This document shows positions 1-10,745 of a DNA stretch of 64,000 nt, piece after piece (position 1 is the first letter of the stretch; each line of letters begins with the position of its first letter). Location of the stretch: the NCBI GenBank assembly GCA_963930775.1, contig OZ005703.1, positions 7,812,001 to 7,876,000 of the forward strand, written 5' to 3'. The translations under genes and the position numbers were made by a program. The DNA comes from Cliona cf. orientalis. Its lineage: Eukaryota; Porifera; Demospongiae; Clionaida; Clionaidae. The notes beneath the pieces are model-generated. The model was not told where the DNA came from, made no database searches, and saw nothing but the letters and a program-made list of their open reading frames with translations.

Positions 1-3000
1 ATACTGGTACATGTACATGTGTTTGTAGTGATAGAAATTCAAGCTAACCTTCAGGTAGACCGAGCTTCTTCATAGCCTCAGCCTGCTTGGACTGAAATAG
101 TAGAAAATGCAGAGCAATAATTAGTAGCAAGGGTTTTCGGCGGCTCAATAAGCCCTTAATTGTTAGCATAAAAATTCAATTTTTTTAAGCAATTAAGAGG
201 AAAATTTTTTTAGTTAGCATTGTCCCCAGAGTCTGAGACTCCCCCCCCCCCCCCCCATCATTTCAACATATGCATGCAACATTGGAATTGGGCTGAGGCC
301 ATTTTCAGCCACATTAAAAATTTTGTACCTTGTTGATGACCTCCTGTATTTTGTCCCTAGCTGTCCTGTAGACTGCCTGGGTGTCCAGGTTGGAGTTGAC
401 GGTGCTGATATTCCTGAACTTGAGGTACCACCGTCTCAGCGTACGCCACTCATCATCAAAACTCATCAGTCTATGCTGAATCTGCTCAAGCTTGTTGCTA
501 GCTCCGGGAATATTAGAAACTACATATAAACATAGCACATAATAGGCATAAAAGTAATGTAAAAATTAATGTGCAATTTGGAGCATACAGATGGCACTAC
601 AGTATGGCATAGTGTTAGTTTCTGTACCTAGTTGGCTTGCTCTCTGCAGCACAGCATCAGATGAAGCAGTGAAGTGAAGCACAATATCAAGACCACATGC
701 CGAGTGAATCTGCTGCTAAAAATTATAATAATTATTGTCTAGACCAGCTCATATTCATTAAATTTTACAATTTATGTATATACCTCTTCGCTTTGTATTT
801 GCCTCTCAGCCAGTAGAGCAAACTGCCTTGGTATGGTCGGCTGGGGCTTAGCCTGACCTGTCAGAGCTGTGGCTAGAAGCTAGCCAAGAAAGAGAGAAAA
901 TCCAGATAATGTTGCACAAATTTTACGATCTAGCTAACATTATTGTCAGATGCCCTACTGAAAATCCAGTCCTTAAAAATTTATTGGGTACATATAATTA
1001 TGTTCTAAATCTGACCTCATAATGCATGATTAGCGCTAGAGTGATCTTCACCTTTGCTTGCTGCAGAGTCGTTGGAAAGTTATCCATGATCCAGCAGTTG
1101 CCCTCAGGAAGCTGGCGAATCTCCTCCACAAATATCTCCACTGCCGTCTCATCATCCAGGGGCTCCCCACCCGCCATGGCAACGTGCGCTTTGTACCCTA
1201 GCCTGGCCAGCGGTGACAAGTGCTCCAGTGTGTCCTCTGGGAGATCATTTAGTGCTGAGTCAGCGAGTCCCGTCGCTTCCTGCTGCCCCTCTTCGTTGGT
1301 TTTTGATGGATTTGATGTGGTGCTGGACGACATGTTGAGATCTGTACTACTGCTAGGCTCAACCATAATGGCTGGTATCTGCATGAGGGATACACAAAAT
1401 TCATGTATAAATTATTACATAATTATAGATACTGTGATAATAATATTATTCTTCATACCTTTTCCTCCACCTCCTCAGTATTACTAATGACAGGGGCATC
1501 CTCCTCCTCCTCTCTCTCCGCCCCCTCTTCCTCGCTCTCCCCAGTCTCCTGCACAGCACTATAGCTCTCCCTGTGTTCAAGTCTCTTCTTCTCAGCAAAG
1601 AAAGTGTCGACAGCTTTTGTCAGCACACTCTCTACCGATAACACCACCACATTGTAGTCATCTTTGAGCCGCTGTAGAGTCGTAGATTTTCCAGTGAATG
1701 GTTTCCCGATAAAACTCGCCCTGACTAGAGATTTGGGGAATTTTGGTGGAGTAGATGGGGCCTTGGGTGGGTCGACCATGTCCAGGAGCTGGTAGACGAC
1801 GTGGGAGAGGATGGGATTGGGAGGGAGGGGGAGCTCGTTAGTGAGCTCATTAGGAGGGTTCCACTCATCATGGCAGTCCTAAAAATTAGGAAAAAAAATA
1901 ATTTTTATCATATTGAAAGTTTTGCAGCTGAAAGAGAATGTTATTTGCTGACCTTGTATTCGTTGAAGTCAGTGTCATCGAGTAGCTGTTGATTGTCAGT
2001 GTGAGTCCTGCGTGTGGGGTCATAGGTCGAAGATGCCCCACTGACGCTGGAGCTCTTGGCGTCGTTCATGTCCCCCTCTCCCTCATAGAGGGGACAACCG
2101 GCGATGAACAGCATCTTCCAATCACAAACAATCTTAGCAGGAACCAATCTACAAAAATTATACATGTATTTAGAGGAGCTATAAATGTATGAAAGTTGAT
2201 AATTGGGCTAGTTTTTTTCTTTCTATTCTCGTAATTCAGATTGCATTATATTATCATAATGATGTTGTTTACCCCTGTGTGAGGTCCCTATAGTGAGCCA
2301 TCTTAGTAGCAAAGTCCAGCATTTGCATCAGAATGCCCTGGCAGAGAGCGTAGTTCTTGGCGTAGTTCAGCTTGGCCTTTTCAGCCAAGTTCTTCTGATA
2401 GAGCTCTCTATGAAACTGGAGCCGCTTCTGGTTCTCCACTTCACTCTGCTTAGCAAGTTGCTATAATAAAAGAAAGGGAGAGAGAGAGAGAGAGAGGAGA
2501 GAGAGTTTATCACACTGTGTGCTACTTTGCTATACATATAGCCAAGAATTTTTGACGGATCTTAATTACATTCCTGCTATATACAGCAATAACTTACCAC
2601 TTCTCTATCGAGAGCGTCCTGGAACTCCCTCAGCCTGGCCTCCTCAAGCTGCTGCTGACGGAAGATCCGATTATTTCTAATGGTGTCCTTCTCCCTCCTG
2701 ATCTGCATGAGCTGAGTGGCTATCCGTCTCTCTTGCTGACACTGGCGCATAAGACGCTCAATTAGCATTTTTTCACGTCTTTCCTCCTAATAATACGACA
2801 TCAAGTAGTTATTGTAAAAATTACATTTTGTACATGAATTCTCCCCCTCAACATGCACAAAATACCGTATAGCCGGAAATATTGGCGGTTGAGCCCAAAA
2901 TCGCTATTACAAGAATATTAGCGGATTTAAATTTGGCAGTTTGGTACAGGATCGCCATACATATATGCAAGCAGGAAATTTTGGCGGATTATAAATTTGG

Positions 3001-6000
3001 CGGTTGTAACATAGACCACCAAACCGCCAAATTTTCCTGCTGTACGGTATTATGTAAGCTTACCTCTTGTTCATGCATGGCCTTGAGCTGCTCAACAAGC
3101 ACCTTTCTCCTTCGCTTCTCTCTCTCCTCCCTTGCCACTAAGCTGTCCTGGACGCGCCTCTTGATCTGTGCCACATAGTCTGCCGTTGGTCCCGTGGCCG
3201 TGGCCAGACTCTGATGATCTGCATCTCTTCTCCTATCCTCACCACCACCACTCTCTGTCCCCTCTCCATCCTGGCCCCGGGCCCCAGACACAGTGGCCAC
3301 ACTTCCCCTCATCGATGACTCAAATTGGTCAATGCTAGCTCTGGTCTCTGCTGCAATAGCCTTGCTCCTAGCAAGTCGTACTCTCTCAGTCGCTAATAGT
3401 TCAGCAGTTTGTTGACTGGAGGTGGGGTGCGGTGATTTTGGTTTTCTGCTTGCTGATTTGGACGAGGTGATGGGCTTTAGTTTGGCGTACATATGAGTTT
3501 GCCTCTCTCGCACTTGGCACGACTTTTCCAGTGATTTCTGACATGCCTCCTTCCTCTCTTCGTGTAGCCTGAATAATAATTAAGTATTTTTTGGCCTAAG
3601 CATTATTTTTTGACATAATAATATATGAAGTCTTGGAGGAAGCATAATTCTAAGTCTAGCTATATTAATTCATAGATTCTTTTATCTATGGTTAATTTTT
3701 AGTGAGAAATATGTATTCTTCACATAATTACGAAATATTTTTCTTCATGTCCTCATGTAATGACACAGACTATATAAGAAAAATGATCATCTCAAATATT
3801 TTTCATTGATTAATCAGATTCCTGACCTACTTTACCCTACAATACCTTCCAATACCTTATAATACCTACATTAATTACCATTATAGTTTTGGTCACTCAG
3901 AGGTCTGAGGCTGTGGCAAGCGAAGTGAAATAGTGGATCTCCAACTGACCAATTGGATTCCCGACCTATTTTACCCTACAATACTTTACAATACCTACAA
4001 TACCTACATTACCATAAACAAATACTGTGATCTGATTGGTCACTCAGAGGCCCGAGACTGTGACAAGCAAAGTGAAATAGTGGACCTCCAACTGATCAAT
4101 CAGATTCCTGACCTACTTTACCCTACAATACCTTACAAAACCTTACAATACCTACAATACCTACATTACCATATAGTTTATCTTCCTAGCTGTATGTCAC
4201 AGTGTGCATGCAGTAGCACAAACTTTGAACCTATATTTCATGCTAACAACAATGAAATTTCTCATCTAAGGTAAATTTGCATCCCGATGAATTTTTTATA
4301 ATAATATTATTATACTTTTCTCACCTTTTCTCACTGGCCTCCTTCTCCCTTGCCACTAGCTGTTCGTGCTGACGCTGCTTCTGGTGAAACTTGTTGATGA
4401 GTGTTTGGAAGTTGAGGTCTACCTGTCTGGGCGTCTGCTGCTTCAGCTGCTCCTGGAAGATTCCCGTCTCAATTCTCTCTAGTTTAACTTTACCCGACGG
4501 ACGCATACACTCCAGACTCTGACCGGTCAACTGCCTTTGCTGAGGAACATGACAGAAATAAAAATATAATTAAAATTCAGCTGTTGGGTCCCAAATTGTT
4601 ATTGCGATAATTAATATAGATGGATTTTAATTTGGTAGTTGGAATTTATCTTACCTTCTTCCTATTGAGAGCTACAAAGAGCTGGTACATGAGCCTCGTG
4701 GCCACTCCTGGTTTCTCAGTCATAATGTCCCTAGCCTATACAGATAGCACAAAAAATATCATACCACCATAATAAATTGTGTAATAGCTGCTCTATTCAT
4801 ACCATGTTGATATTGAAAGGAATCTCCAGCAGTCTGAAGGTTGGCTCAAGCCTCATAAAGTTATTCAGTTTAGCTTCTGAGCTCCTGAAAATTTTCAAGG
4901 TTCACAAGACTTAGTATGTTTAATAATAATAATAATATTATACCAACCATTACAAATATGCATGAGTTATTCACAGTAATGCCCCCCAGGTAAGGACACT
5001 GATTGTCTGAAACAATATTTTTTCGTTGATTATGAGCTACATTTTGGTCTTTATACCAGTTCCATAACTATTACTGTTACAAAGATATGCTTTTGCTATA
5101 CTATGACATGTAAGCATCTTTGAGGAAACTTGGTATGTCTAACATGTTCAGGACCATGGTAGCTGCTTTCATCTGCTCAAGAGCTACATTTTGGTTTTGT
5201 TCCAGCTTCCATTGCTGAGATACACTTTGGTGCGCGCCGCGGTATAGAATTAATGATATTCATAGCTTTTAATTAATTACGTCACGGTCTGTACATTCCA
5301 ACGTGAAAACCATACGCGTTTTGCTACCAGAGGAGGTTCGACAGGGTCAAAAGGTCAGCAATAACCCTCCGTTAACGAGCATTCTTGTACTTTGACCCCG
5401 AATTTAGACAGTCCTGATTTATCATGGTGACAGGCGCTGCTTTCTCCAAGGCGGATGATAGACATTTTAGAAGTAATCGGCGGCTTTTCTATGTCATCAT
5501 TCTCGCTACAGCAGCTTGCCTTGCTGTTCAAGGTCACAAAGGTCAGCCATATGGTAGCCTAGAAAATCGTTCACGAAGGGTACAGGGCTCGAACTAGTAT
5601 TAGACACGACGAAAAACATGATAGAAATACTTTCGTAGCAAGATAGCTGGGGTACAGTGGAGAAATTAATACTCCCATACAAACATATGGGAGCACGTGA
5701 TTAGCTAATTGTGACCTTTTGACCCTGACGAACCTCCTCTGTTTTGCTACCCCCTGTCCCAGCTCAATAAATAGCATTTTCTGGGAGGTACTATCGATAA
5801 CGGGGCTAGACGGTGTCAGGGGTATCCCCTCTGGCACCTGCAGCTGAAAACTGCACATGGTCCTGGCATATATGGCTTTAGGGTCGCCCAGGTTCCTCCC
5901 TTGAATACCCCCCATCCCTGGAAGTATGCCTGCGGTAATGTCCGCAGGGTCACTCCAAAACGGATCACCGAAGCTGCGGCACCTCGGCCCGAGGGGAGGG

Positions 6001-6342
6001 ATGATTGGAACTATTTTTATTTATTTTTTTTCAAATTTTCAAATGATCCTAATAGTAATATTTAATATTGAAACAGGCCCACTATAATAATGATACACAT
6101 AATTTGAAACATTTACCTTGCAGAAGAGAAGTGAGGGAAGTCAGTCTGTAGTCCGTGTCGATGCAGTACCTCACCAAACAAGTAGCCATTGGAGAACTGC
6201 TCAGCAAATCCATCACCAGCTGCATATCACATGACAAACGAGCTTGTTTTGACTTCTCTTTGCATTTTTAACGCCATGACTTACTTAGCCTTGGTTCTAA
6301 ATGAACCTCTTCGTTCAACCACCGACACAAAATGTCCGTCAT
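1..6342 (-). CDS. SPEF2: Sperm flagellar protein 2 (SPEF2/KPL2), 3' end outside window
   Basis: SPEF2 is a central-pair projection protein of motile cilia and sperm flagella. Fifteen exons can be joined in frame: 6342-6285, 6219-6117, 4884-4803, 4735-4655, 4539-4325, 3568-3064, 2786-2598, 2460-2273, 2148-1953, 1878-1459, 1378-1052, 879-784, 715-628, 519-329 and 91-49. The start MTDILCRWLNEE opens a CH-like domain (FAEQFSNGYLFGEVLH, then a KLNNFMRLEPT stretch). Long charged coiled coil follows, with the family-typical RLMRQCQQERRIA and EFQDALDRE segments. Next comes an adenylate-kinase-like P-loop, GKPFTGKS (Walker A), on the 1878-1459 exon. The WIMDNFPTTLQQAK segment on exon 1378-1052 fits the same domain. 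The remaining C-terminal exons lie left of position 1. It is transcribed divergently from the gene at 6535 across an X-box promoter. Several introns carry transposon-like repeats. Identity is by recognition of conserved segments. Confidence 0.9.
2863..3049. mobile_element. 187-bp foldback MITE with TACCGTA termini
   Basis: This lies in the SPEF2 intron between exons 3568-3064 and 2786-2598. The ends are inverted repeats: TACCGTATAGCCGGAAA at the left and, on the other strand from the right, TACCGTACAGCAGGAAAA. The inverted match continues for about 28 bp with a few mismatches into a TTGGCGG motif that recurs inside. There is no coding capacity, so it looks non-autonomous. Target duplications cannot be defined beyond TA. 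It is probably related to the other TACC(N)TA-ended elements in this window. Confidence 0.7.
3820..4175. repeat. Imperfect tandem repeat, period about 145 bp, in a SPEF2 intron
   Basis: Two and a half copies start at about 3820, 3957 and 4106. Each runs from a GATTCCTGACCTACTTTACC-like start, through short ACAATACCT repeats, to a GGTCACTCAGAGG block and CAAGCGAAGTGAAATAGTGG. The ATTGGTCACTCAGAGG block reappears reverse-complemented near 54121-54140 in the large phosphatase gene, so the unit belongs to a dispersed family. Confidence 0.7.
4960..6060. repeat. Dispersed repeat, copy A, interrupted by a MITE
   Basis: Copy A occupies SPEF2 intron 2. It matches copy B (21552-23405) from the ATGAGTTATTCA region, through GATTATGAGCTACATTTTGG, to a T-rich end after GGGAGGGATGATTGG. 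Copy C at 24271-24500 matches only the right part. The shared right half keeps an open frame on the minus strand with the segment TMCSFQLQVP. Relative to copy B it carries the 412-bp insertion listed separately and lacks the two insertions seen in B. Boundaries are approximate. The class of the parent element is unknown to me. Confidence 0.75.
5329..5740. mobile_element. 412-bp MULE-like MITE with 29-bp TIRs and 11-bp target duplication
   Basis: The left terminus 5329-5357 and the reverse complement of the right terminus 5712-5740 agree at 28 of 29 bases, both starting AGAGGAGGTTCG. The element is bracketed by identical 11-mers GTTTTGCTACC at 5318-5328 and 5741-5751. The homologous repeat copy B has one such site (GTTTTACTACC near 23088) and no insertion, so it serves as the empty allele. 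Target duplications of 9-11 bp with long TIRs are typical of Mutator-like elements. No transposase is encoded, so it is non-autonomous. Confidence 0.85.
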
Positions 6343-6534
6343 CTCTTTCTACTCGCCCTCTCACCACGCGTAGCCTGAAACCACTCTGCCCGCCATTTTG
6401 TTTTTCCCTTCTTAGTTGCCAGGGGCAACATTGGATTGATTACGTAATTCCCCTGCTACTCGGCGCGCGCTGGCAGGCCTCACATGCACAGTGCACCTTT
6501 GTACGAGCCCCTCCCACACTAATCTGTGTAATAC
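6343..6534. promoter_or_regulatory. Bidirectional promoter, SPEF2 / uncharacterised ciliary candidate
   Basis: Only 192 bp separate the two divergent start codons (6342 minus, 6535 plus). The interval contains a palindromic X-box at 6415-6429 and a GC-rich GGCGCGCGC stretch near 6458. No TATA box is obvious. Co-regulation of the two genes is inferred from this layout. Confidence 0.7.
6415..6429. promoter_or_regulatory. RFX X-box
   Basis: GTTGCC-AGG-GGCAAC is a perfect inverted repeat of the RFX half-site with a 3-bp spacer. It fits the X-box consensus RYYNYY-N(1-3)-RRNRAC that drives ciliary genes across animals. It lies 73 bp upstream of the SPEF2 start codon and 105 bp upstream of the plus-strand gene. 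Confidence 0.8.
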
Positions 6535-7727
6535 ATGGCTTCCCTAGAGATCCCTGGGCAACCCAAGAGATGGGGAAACGAGAGTACTAACTTCTACCAA
6601 GCCTCGTATACGCTGAGCCCCGGGGCAGCTAGCAGGGACAAGGTATACAGGTGCCATGGGAGCCAGTATGCCAACAGCGGACACTTCCATCTAGGAACAA
6701 AGGCTATCAACTTGTGAGTGTTTGATCTGCAAGTGCTTGATTTTACTAGAATATAATTTCATATGTCCTGATTGCAGGAATCCTCCCTTGGATCAGTATG
6801 GGACACCAAGTGCAAGAAAGCTAAAATCTGAGGATCAGCGACTCCCCAAAGCATTGACCACCGGGGTAGTGCAGTAAGTCGTTAATAACAATATTTTCCT
6901 AAATCTCTGAGTCACTTACTTTTTAATCTTGCAGGGAGCGCAAGATGAGTCCAGACAAACCAGTCAACTTGTACCAGTCACATGACCAGAGCTTCACTGG
7001 CTACGCTATGGCCAAGGCTCCACTGAAAAGGCCCACATTGGAAGATGCTACCGGAGCCGACGCTCTAGCTAGGTCACTCAATAAAGCATTCTACATCACA
7101 AGTTATCAGTCTGAGATCACAAGATATGCTCCCTCAGGTACTGTATAACATTGTTAGACATGTATTGTACATGATTATGATTTAGAAAACCAAAGGGCTC
7201 TAGACCTGTATAGGATCCCAAGCAGTTCTTATGCTTCCAAAATATGACTTTAATAATATTAAAATTTTGTCACAGGTGGTCGTCGTCGGAGTTTATCTGA
7301 AGGCAGTGGCCCACAAGGTGCTGAGGCTGCAGGTAGCAGCATGAGCGGTGGTGAAGTAGGAACATTATGTGATAACTTTGAAACGAGAAGAGGCCATATA
7401 CCTCAACTGGTGGGATCCCAGCGTCGCAAACGCATCACCAGCGCCCCTCCTGTACGATCAATTACAACAGTGCAGCCAGCTGCTTCATCAAGCACTAATT
7501 ACCAGGGGTTGTCATTGGCTCCCCCCTCACCCCTCCAAAGGAGACGAAGCTTTTCTGCTGTACAGCAGCAGTTTCCATCCAGAGCTGAGATGCTAAAGGA
7601 GATATTCACTGTGTACCCTGCCCCCCAGCCAAGGCCTGTGAGCAAGTGGAAGAACAGACCCTCCAGTGCTGTCACTCTCAGGGCTGGAAAAATACCAAAC
7701 TTGAGAAAAACGAATCCATGGGTGTAG
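6535..7727 (+). CDS. Uncharacterised 309-aa protein, candidate axonemal protein
   Basis: Four exons, 6535-6713, 6778-6873, 6935-7137 and 7276-7727, join in frame to 309 residues. The start MASLEIPGQPKRW lies on exon 1. No enzyme domain, signal peptide or membrane segment is visible. Two short aromatic motifs stand out: FYQASYTLSPG near residue 21 and FYITSYQSE near residue 145. They recall the FYxTSY-type repeats of small microtubule-associated axonemal proteins such as SAXO4/PPP1R32, but the match is too short to assign. The C-terminal half is basic and rich in Ser, Pro and Arg. It shares a 192-bp X-box promoter with SPEF2, the best evidence for a ciliary or flagellar role. Orthology is not recognised. 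Confidence 0.85.
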
Positions 7728-8023
7728 TTAGTGACTAACCATACCAACTTCATCCACTTTTTAATGTCATTGCAGCCACCCCATTCTTATACTCTATACT
7801 ATAGCTAATGTTTTGTATTCTGAATATTTGGAGTATGTTGAGCAGATATGTAGTCTAGAACTTGTGTACTGTTAATTACTAATTACAAACAATAATAAAT
7901 AATTCATAGAAGCCCTTGCAACATAAAAATTGAATAAATTCATATTCAAGTCAAGAACCATAGACCCTGCTATACATACACCAAGAATCATCTTCAGTAT
8001 ACTCAAGTCAAACCATATTTACT

Positions 8024-9316
8024 ATGGAGGACACTACTAATGCTACAACTTTGGCTGCTACTGACTCTCCAGTCACCACAGTAGGGCTGGACACCATCAC
8101 CTTTCCCCCTTTTCCTCCTTCCCCTCCTCTCTCTCCCTCAGCCTCACCTGGAGGACCACCAACTGACAGCACCAGTTTCAGCAGCCCTGTCTCTGTCCTA
8201 CCCCTTGTCATTTCCCTAGCCACTCTAGTGACTATCATCATTGCAGCCTGTATCATCTACAGAAATAGGCAAAACAAGAGAAGCAGAGAGCTAGCCAGGC
8301 AGCTCAGGGTGACTGAGAGAAAGATCGACGTCATTGGTAACTTGAAAGCTAAAAAGGAGCAGGAATTGCTGGGGCTGACTATTGGTGGTAAGAGAAGGGC
8401 TGAATATCTTCCCCCAGCTACTGCACCCTGCTCCAGCGCTACCTCCCTAGAGACTCACGCAAACAGAAATTTGGGAGTAAAGTTCACCGTACCAGTGCAA
8501 CACATAATCTCACATCATGTGAAGGAAGGAGATCACGAACAAGCTACATGTACAACTTCATCGACGGAATATGAACTAAAAGTTTGCGAGGCTAGTATTG
8601 AAGCGAATAAAGCACCTAGCTCAATGGGAACTAGCACGTACACCAGCACCCAAAGCCAAGAAGGGAAAGAGAATGAAGGTGGCTCTTCTTCATACTACTG
8701 CTCGACTTGTCAGGGCAGCACTGCAACTGGCTCTAGTAAAGATGAAACTGAACGTAAAAGAAAGGAGGTGGAAGTGGGCAATTCTAGCTTGGCAGTGGAG
8801 TGTGAGACCATTCCCACGGCTAGCTCCCTCAGTACGGTCATCGGCACCGTGCTGAGTCAGCCAAATCACGTGACGAGGAGTCAATCAGAGCACCATCACG
8901 TGAATCCCAACAAGCGGCCAAAACGTCTCTCAACCATATCCGCCTGGACTCAGGTACAAAACTACTCCCACCTTGTCAGAAATTTCCGCTACGGCTCAAA
9001 ATATCGCTCGACTCACCCAAGCAACGGCAACACAGCATCAAAGGCAGCAGCTACAAATAGTACAGTCCCCCACAGTGGTTCGTGGGGTGCGACCAATCAC
9101 ATCTACTCAACCATCAACCCGCCTTCTTTGCCTACAGCTGCGACCGCCGCCACGGAGGTTAGCTTCTACCCTGTGCCCCCACCACAGAGCTACGGCAGTA
9201 GGACCATCAGCTCTTCGAGGAGAGAGGAAGGGAGCGGACGACCCAATACCCCCGTCAGCCACGTGACCGATACAACCACTACTGATACGGACGGAGAGAA
9301 AGAAAAATGGGTGTGA
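8024..9316 (+). CDS. Orphan single-pass membrane protein, 430 aa, intronless
   Basis: The single open frame starts at ATG 8024. Residues 1-57 are rich in Thr, Ser and Pro with one NATT sequon and no cleavable signal peptide. Residues 58-79 form a clear transmembrane helix (LVISLATLVTIIIAACIIY), followed by a basic stop-transfer segment NRQNKRSRE. This predicts a short outside N-terminus (type III) and a roughly 350-residue cytoplasmic tail. The tail is Ser/Thr-rich and low in complexity, with a small CSTC pair near residue 223 and scattered tyrosines. No known domain is recognised. A 5' non-coding exon cannot be excluded. An AATAAA-type signal lies near 9527. The next gene is convergent. A receptor or adaptor role would be speculation. 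Confidence 0.75.
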   Translation: MEDTTNATTLAATDSPVTTVGLDTITFPPFPPSPPLSPSASPGGPPTDSTSFSSPVSVLPLVISLATLVTIIIAACIIYRNRQNKRSRELARQLRVTERKIDVIGNLKAKKEQELLGLTIGGKRRAEYLPPATAPCSSATSLETHANRNLGVKFTVPVQHIISHHVKEGDHEQATCTTSSTEYELKVCEASIEANKAPSSMGTSTYTSTQSQEGKENEGGSSSYYCSTCQGSTATGSSKDETERKRKEVEVGNSSLAVECETIPTASSLSTVIGTVLSQPNHVTRSQSEHHHVNPNKRPKRLSTISAWTQVQNYSHLVRNFRYGSKYRSTHPSNGNTASKAAATNSTVPHSGSWGATNHIYSTINPPSLPTAATAATEVSFYPVPPPQSYGSRTISSSRREEGSGRPNTPVSHVTDTTTTDTDGEKEKWV

Positions 9317-9560
9317 CCCAAATTGGATGAGGGTATCAACTGCCTATATATACTGTGAAAACTGAATGTAATTAATTGTCGCTGCTAATAATATTATAGG
9401 TGTACAACACACAAAATTAGAAAATTGTGTACTAACTCAGTTGACTGTATAATGTGCCATAATATTATTATAAGTCGTATTAAAATTAAATTTTGCTAGA
9501 CAGAATTGTTAATAACAGAACGTAGAATAAAGATTAAGTTATCTGATAGAGACACAGCTC

Positions 9561-10524
9561 TCACTTTGATTTCTTTTGAGCGTCCAGTAGTTCAACTGTC
9601 AGTGGCTTCCCAGGCATTTTAGTCAATTCTGGCTCATTTTCAAGCAGTTCATCAGCCATAGCTACAAAAATAAGAAAAAAAGAAATGTTAACTTTTCTCA
9701 GACGAGACACTTCAAGAATGCCCTCCCAAGCTCTCTCCAGGCAGTGAGATTACACATGGGGAGGGGGCTTCCTCCTTCCTAACTGAACGGTAGTATGGTG
9801 CTTGTTCTTACCTATTACTCTTTCCATCTTATTGCCCCAGGCCATATCAGCCTGGTAGCCGACAACAAACGTCAGAGGGATCAGTGGAGCTATCACCAGC
9901 GGATGCTTCGTACGAGCAAACCTAATGTAATGAATACACAACACATCAACAAAATCTAATTATCATCCCAGAGTATGCTTAGGCATACATAGAAATTTTT
10001 GATGGGGGGGGGGGCGGCACATCTCCAAATAGATAGCACCCTATATAAATTGTGTATATTATATCTATTGATGTATTTCTTACCCAGCCAGTAGTCCAAC
10101 TCCAGTTAAGCCATAGAACCAGCTCCACCATGTCATTCTCTCTCTGGCCATTGCCAGTTGCTGGGCAACCATCCTCGCTCTCATCTGCTGCTGCATCTCA
10201 AGCTGACGACCAAGCTAAGTGCAATTAGAAGGGGGAGGGGCAATCAATAAAATAGGGCGGGGCAACTTGACTCAATATATAGCCCATCCATGATTACATG
10301 ATATTAATACATTTACCATCCAAAAGCACTATAATTATGCATCACATAGACCCCCAATTTATAAATAGGACTGTACTGGCCATGCTGTAGCTGGCACCCA
10401 GACTAGACTATAATTTGTTCTTGGGCCTGACCTGCATCTTTTGCGTTGCTAGCATAAATTCTTGATTCTTTTTGAAGTTTTCATCCATGATGGACGACAT
10501 CTGCTTTCCTAAGACACTACCCAT
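9561..10524 (-). CDS. PLGRKT: Plasminogen receptor (Plg-RKT), 144 aa
   Basis: Four exons, 10524-10432, 10214-10084, 9921-9812 and 9661-9561, give 144 residues (about 147 in vertebrates). The N-terminus MGSVLGKQMSSIMDENFKKN is followed by FMLATQKMQLGRQLEMQQQMR, the family signature. Two hydrophobic hairpin helices follow (WWSWFYGLTGVGLLAG, then LVIAPLIPLTFVVGYQADMAWG). The protein ends in lysine (AQKKSK-stop). The C-terminal lysine is the residue that lets the vertebrate protein bind plasminogen. The gene is head-to-head with a sulfotransferase across 221 bp. Ancestral function in an animal that may lack plasminogen is unknown; the vertebrate protein also localises to mitochondria. Confidence 0.9.
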
Positions 10525-10745
10525 CTCTCTGCTGCTTTTCTATAATAATATACTTCTCTGACGATCACTACAGTTTTTTTGCACTTTGTACTGGTGATGC
10601 AATACATCCAGAGCTGGGGAGGTGGGAGTGGTCTGGTACACGAGACTATATATATATATGGCGCCACGCCATGGCGCGTGCGCGCATGATAAGTGGGCGG
10701 TGCGCGTAAAGGTGAAAAGGCGGGGTCATATCATGCACAGAGAAG
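10525..10745. promoter_or_regulatory. Bidirectional promoter, PLGRKT / sulfotransferase
   Basis: The 221-bp interval between divergent start codons contains a TATA-like (TA)n run at 10647-10660. An NRF1-like GCGCGTGCGC lies at 10674-10683, with a further CGCGCATG directly after it. Confidence 0.55.
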
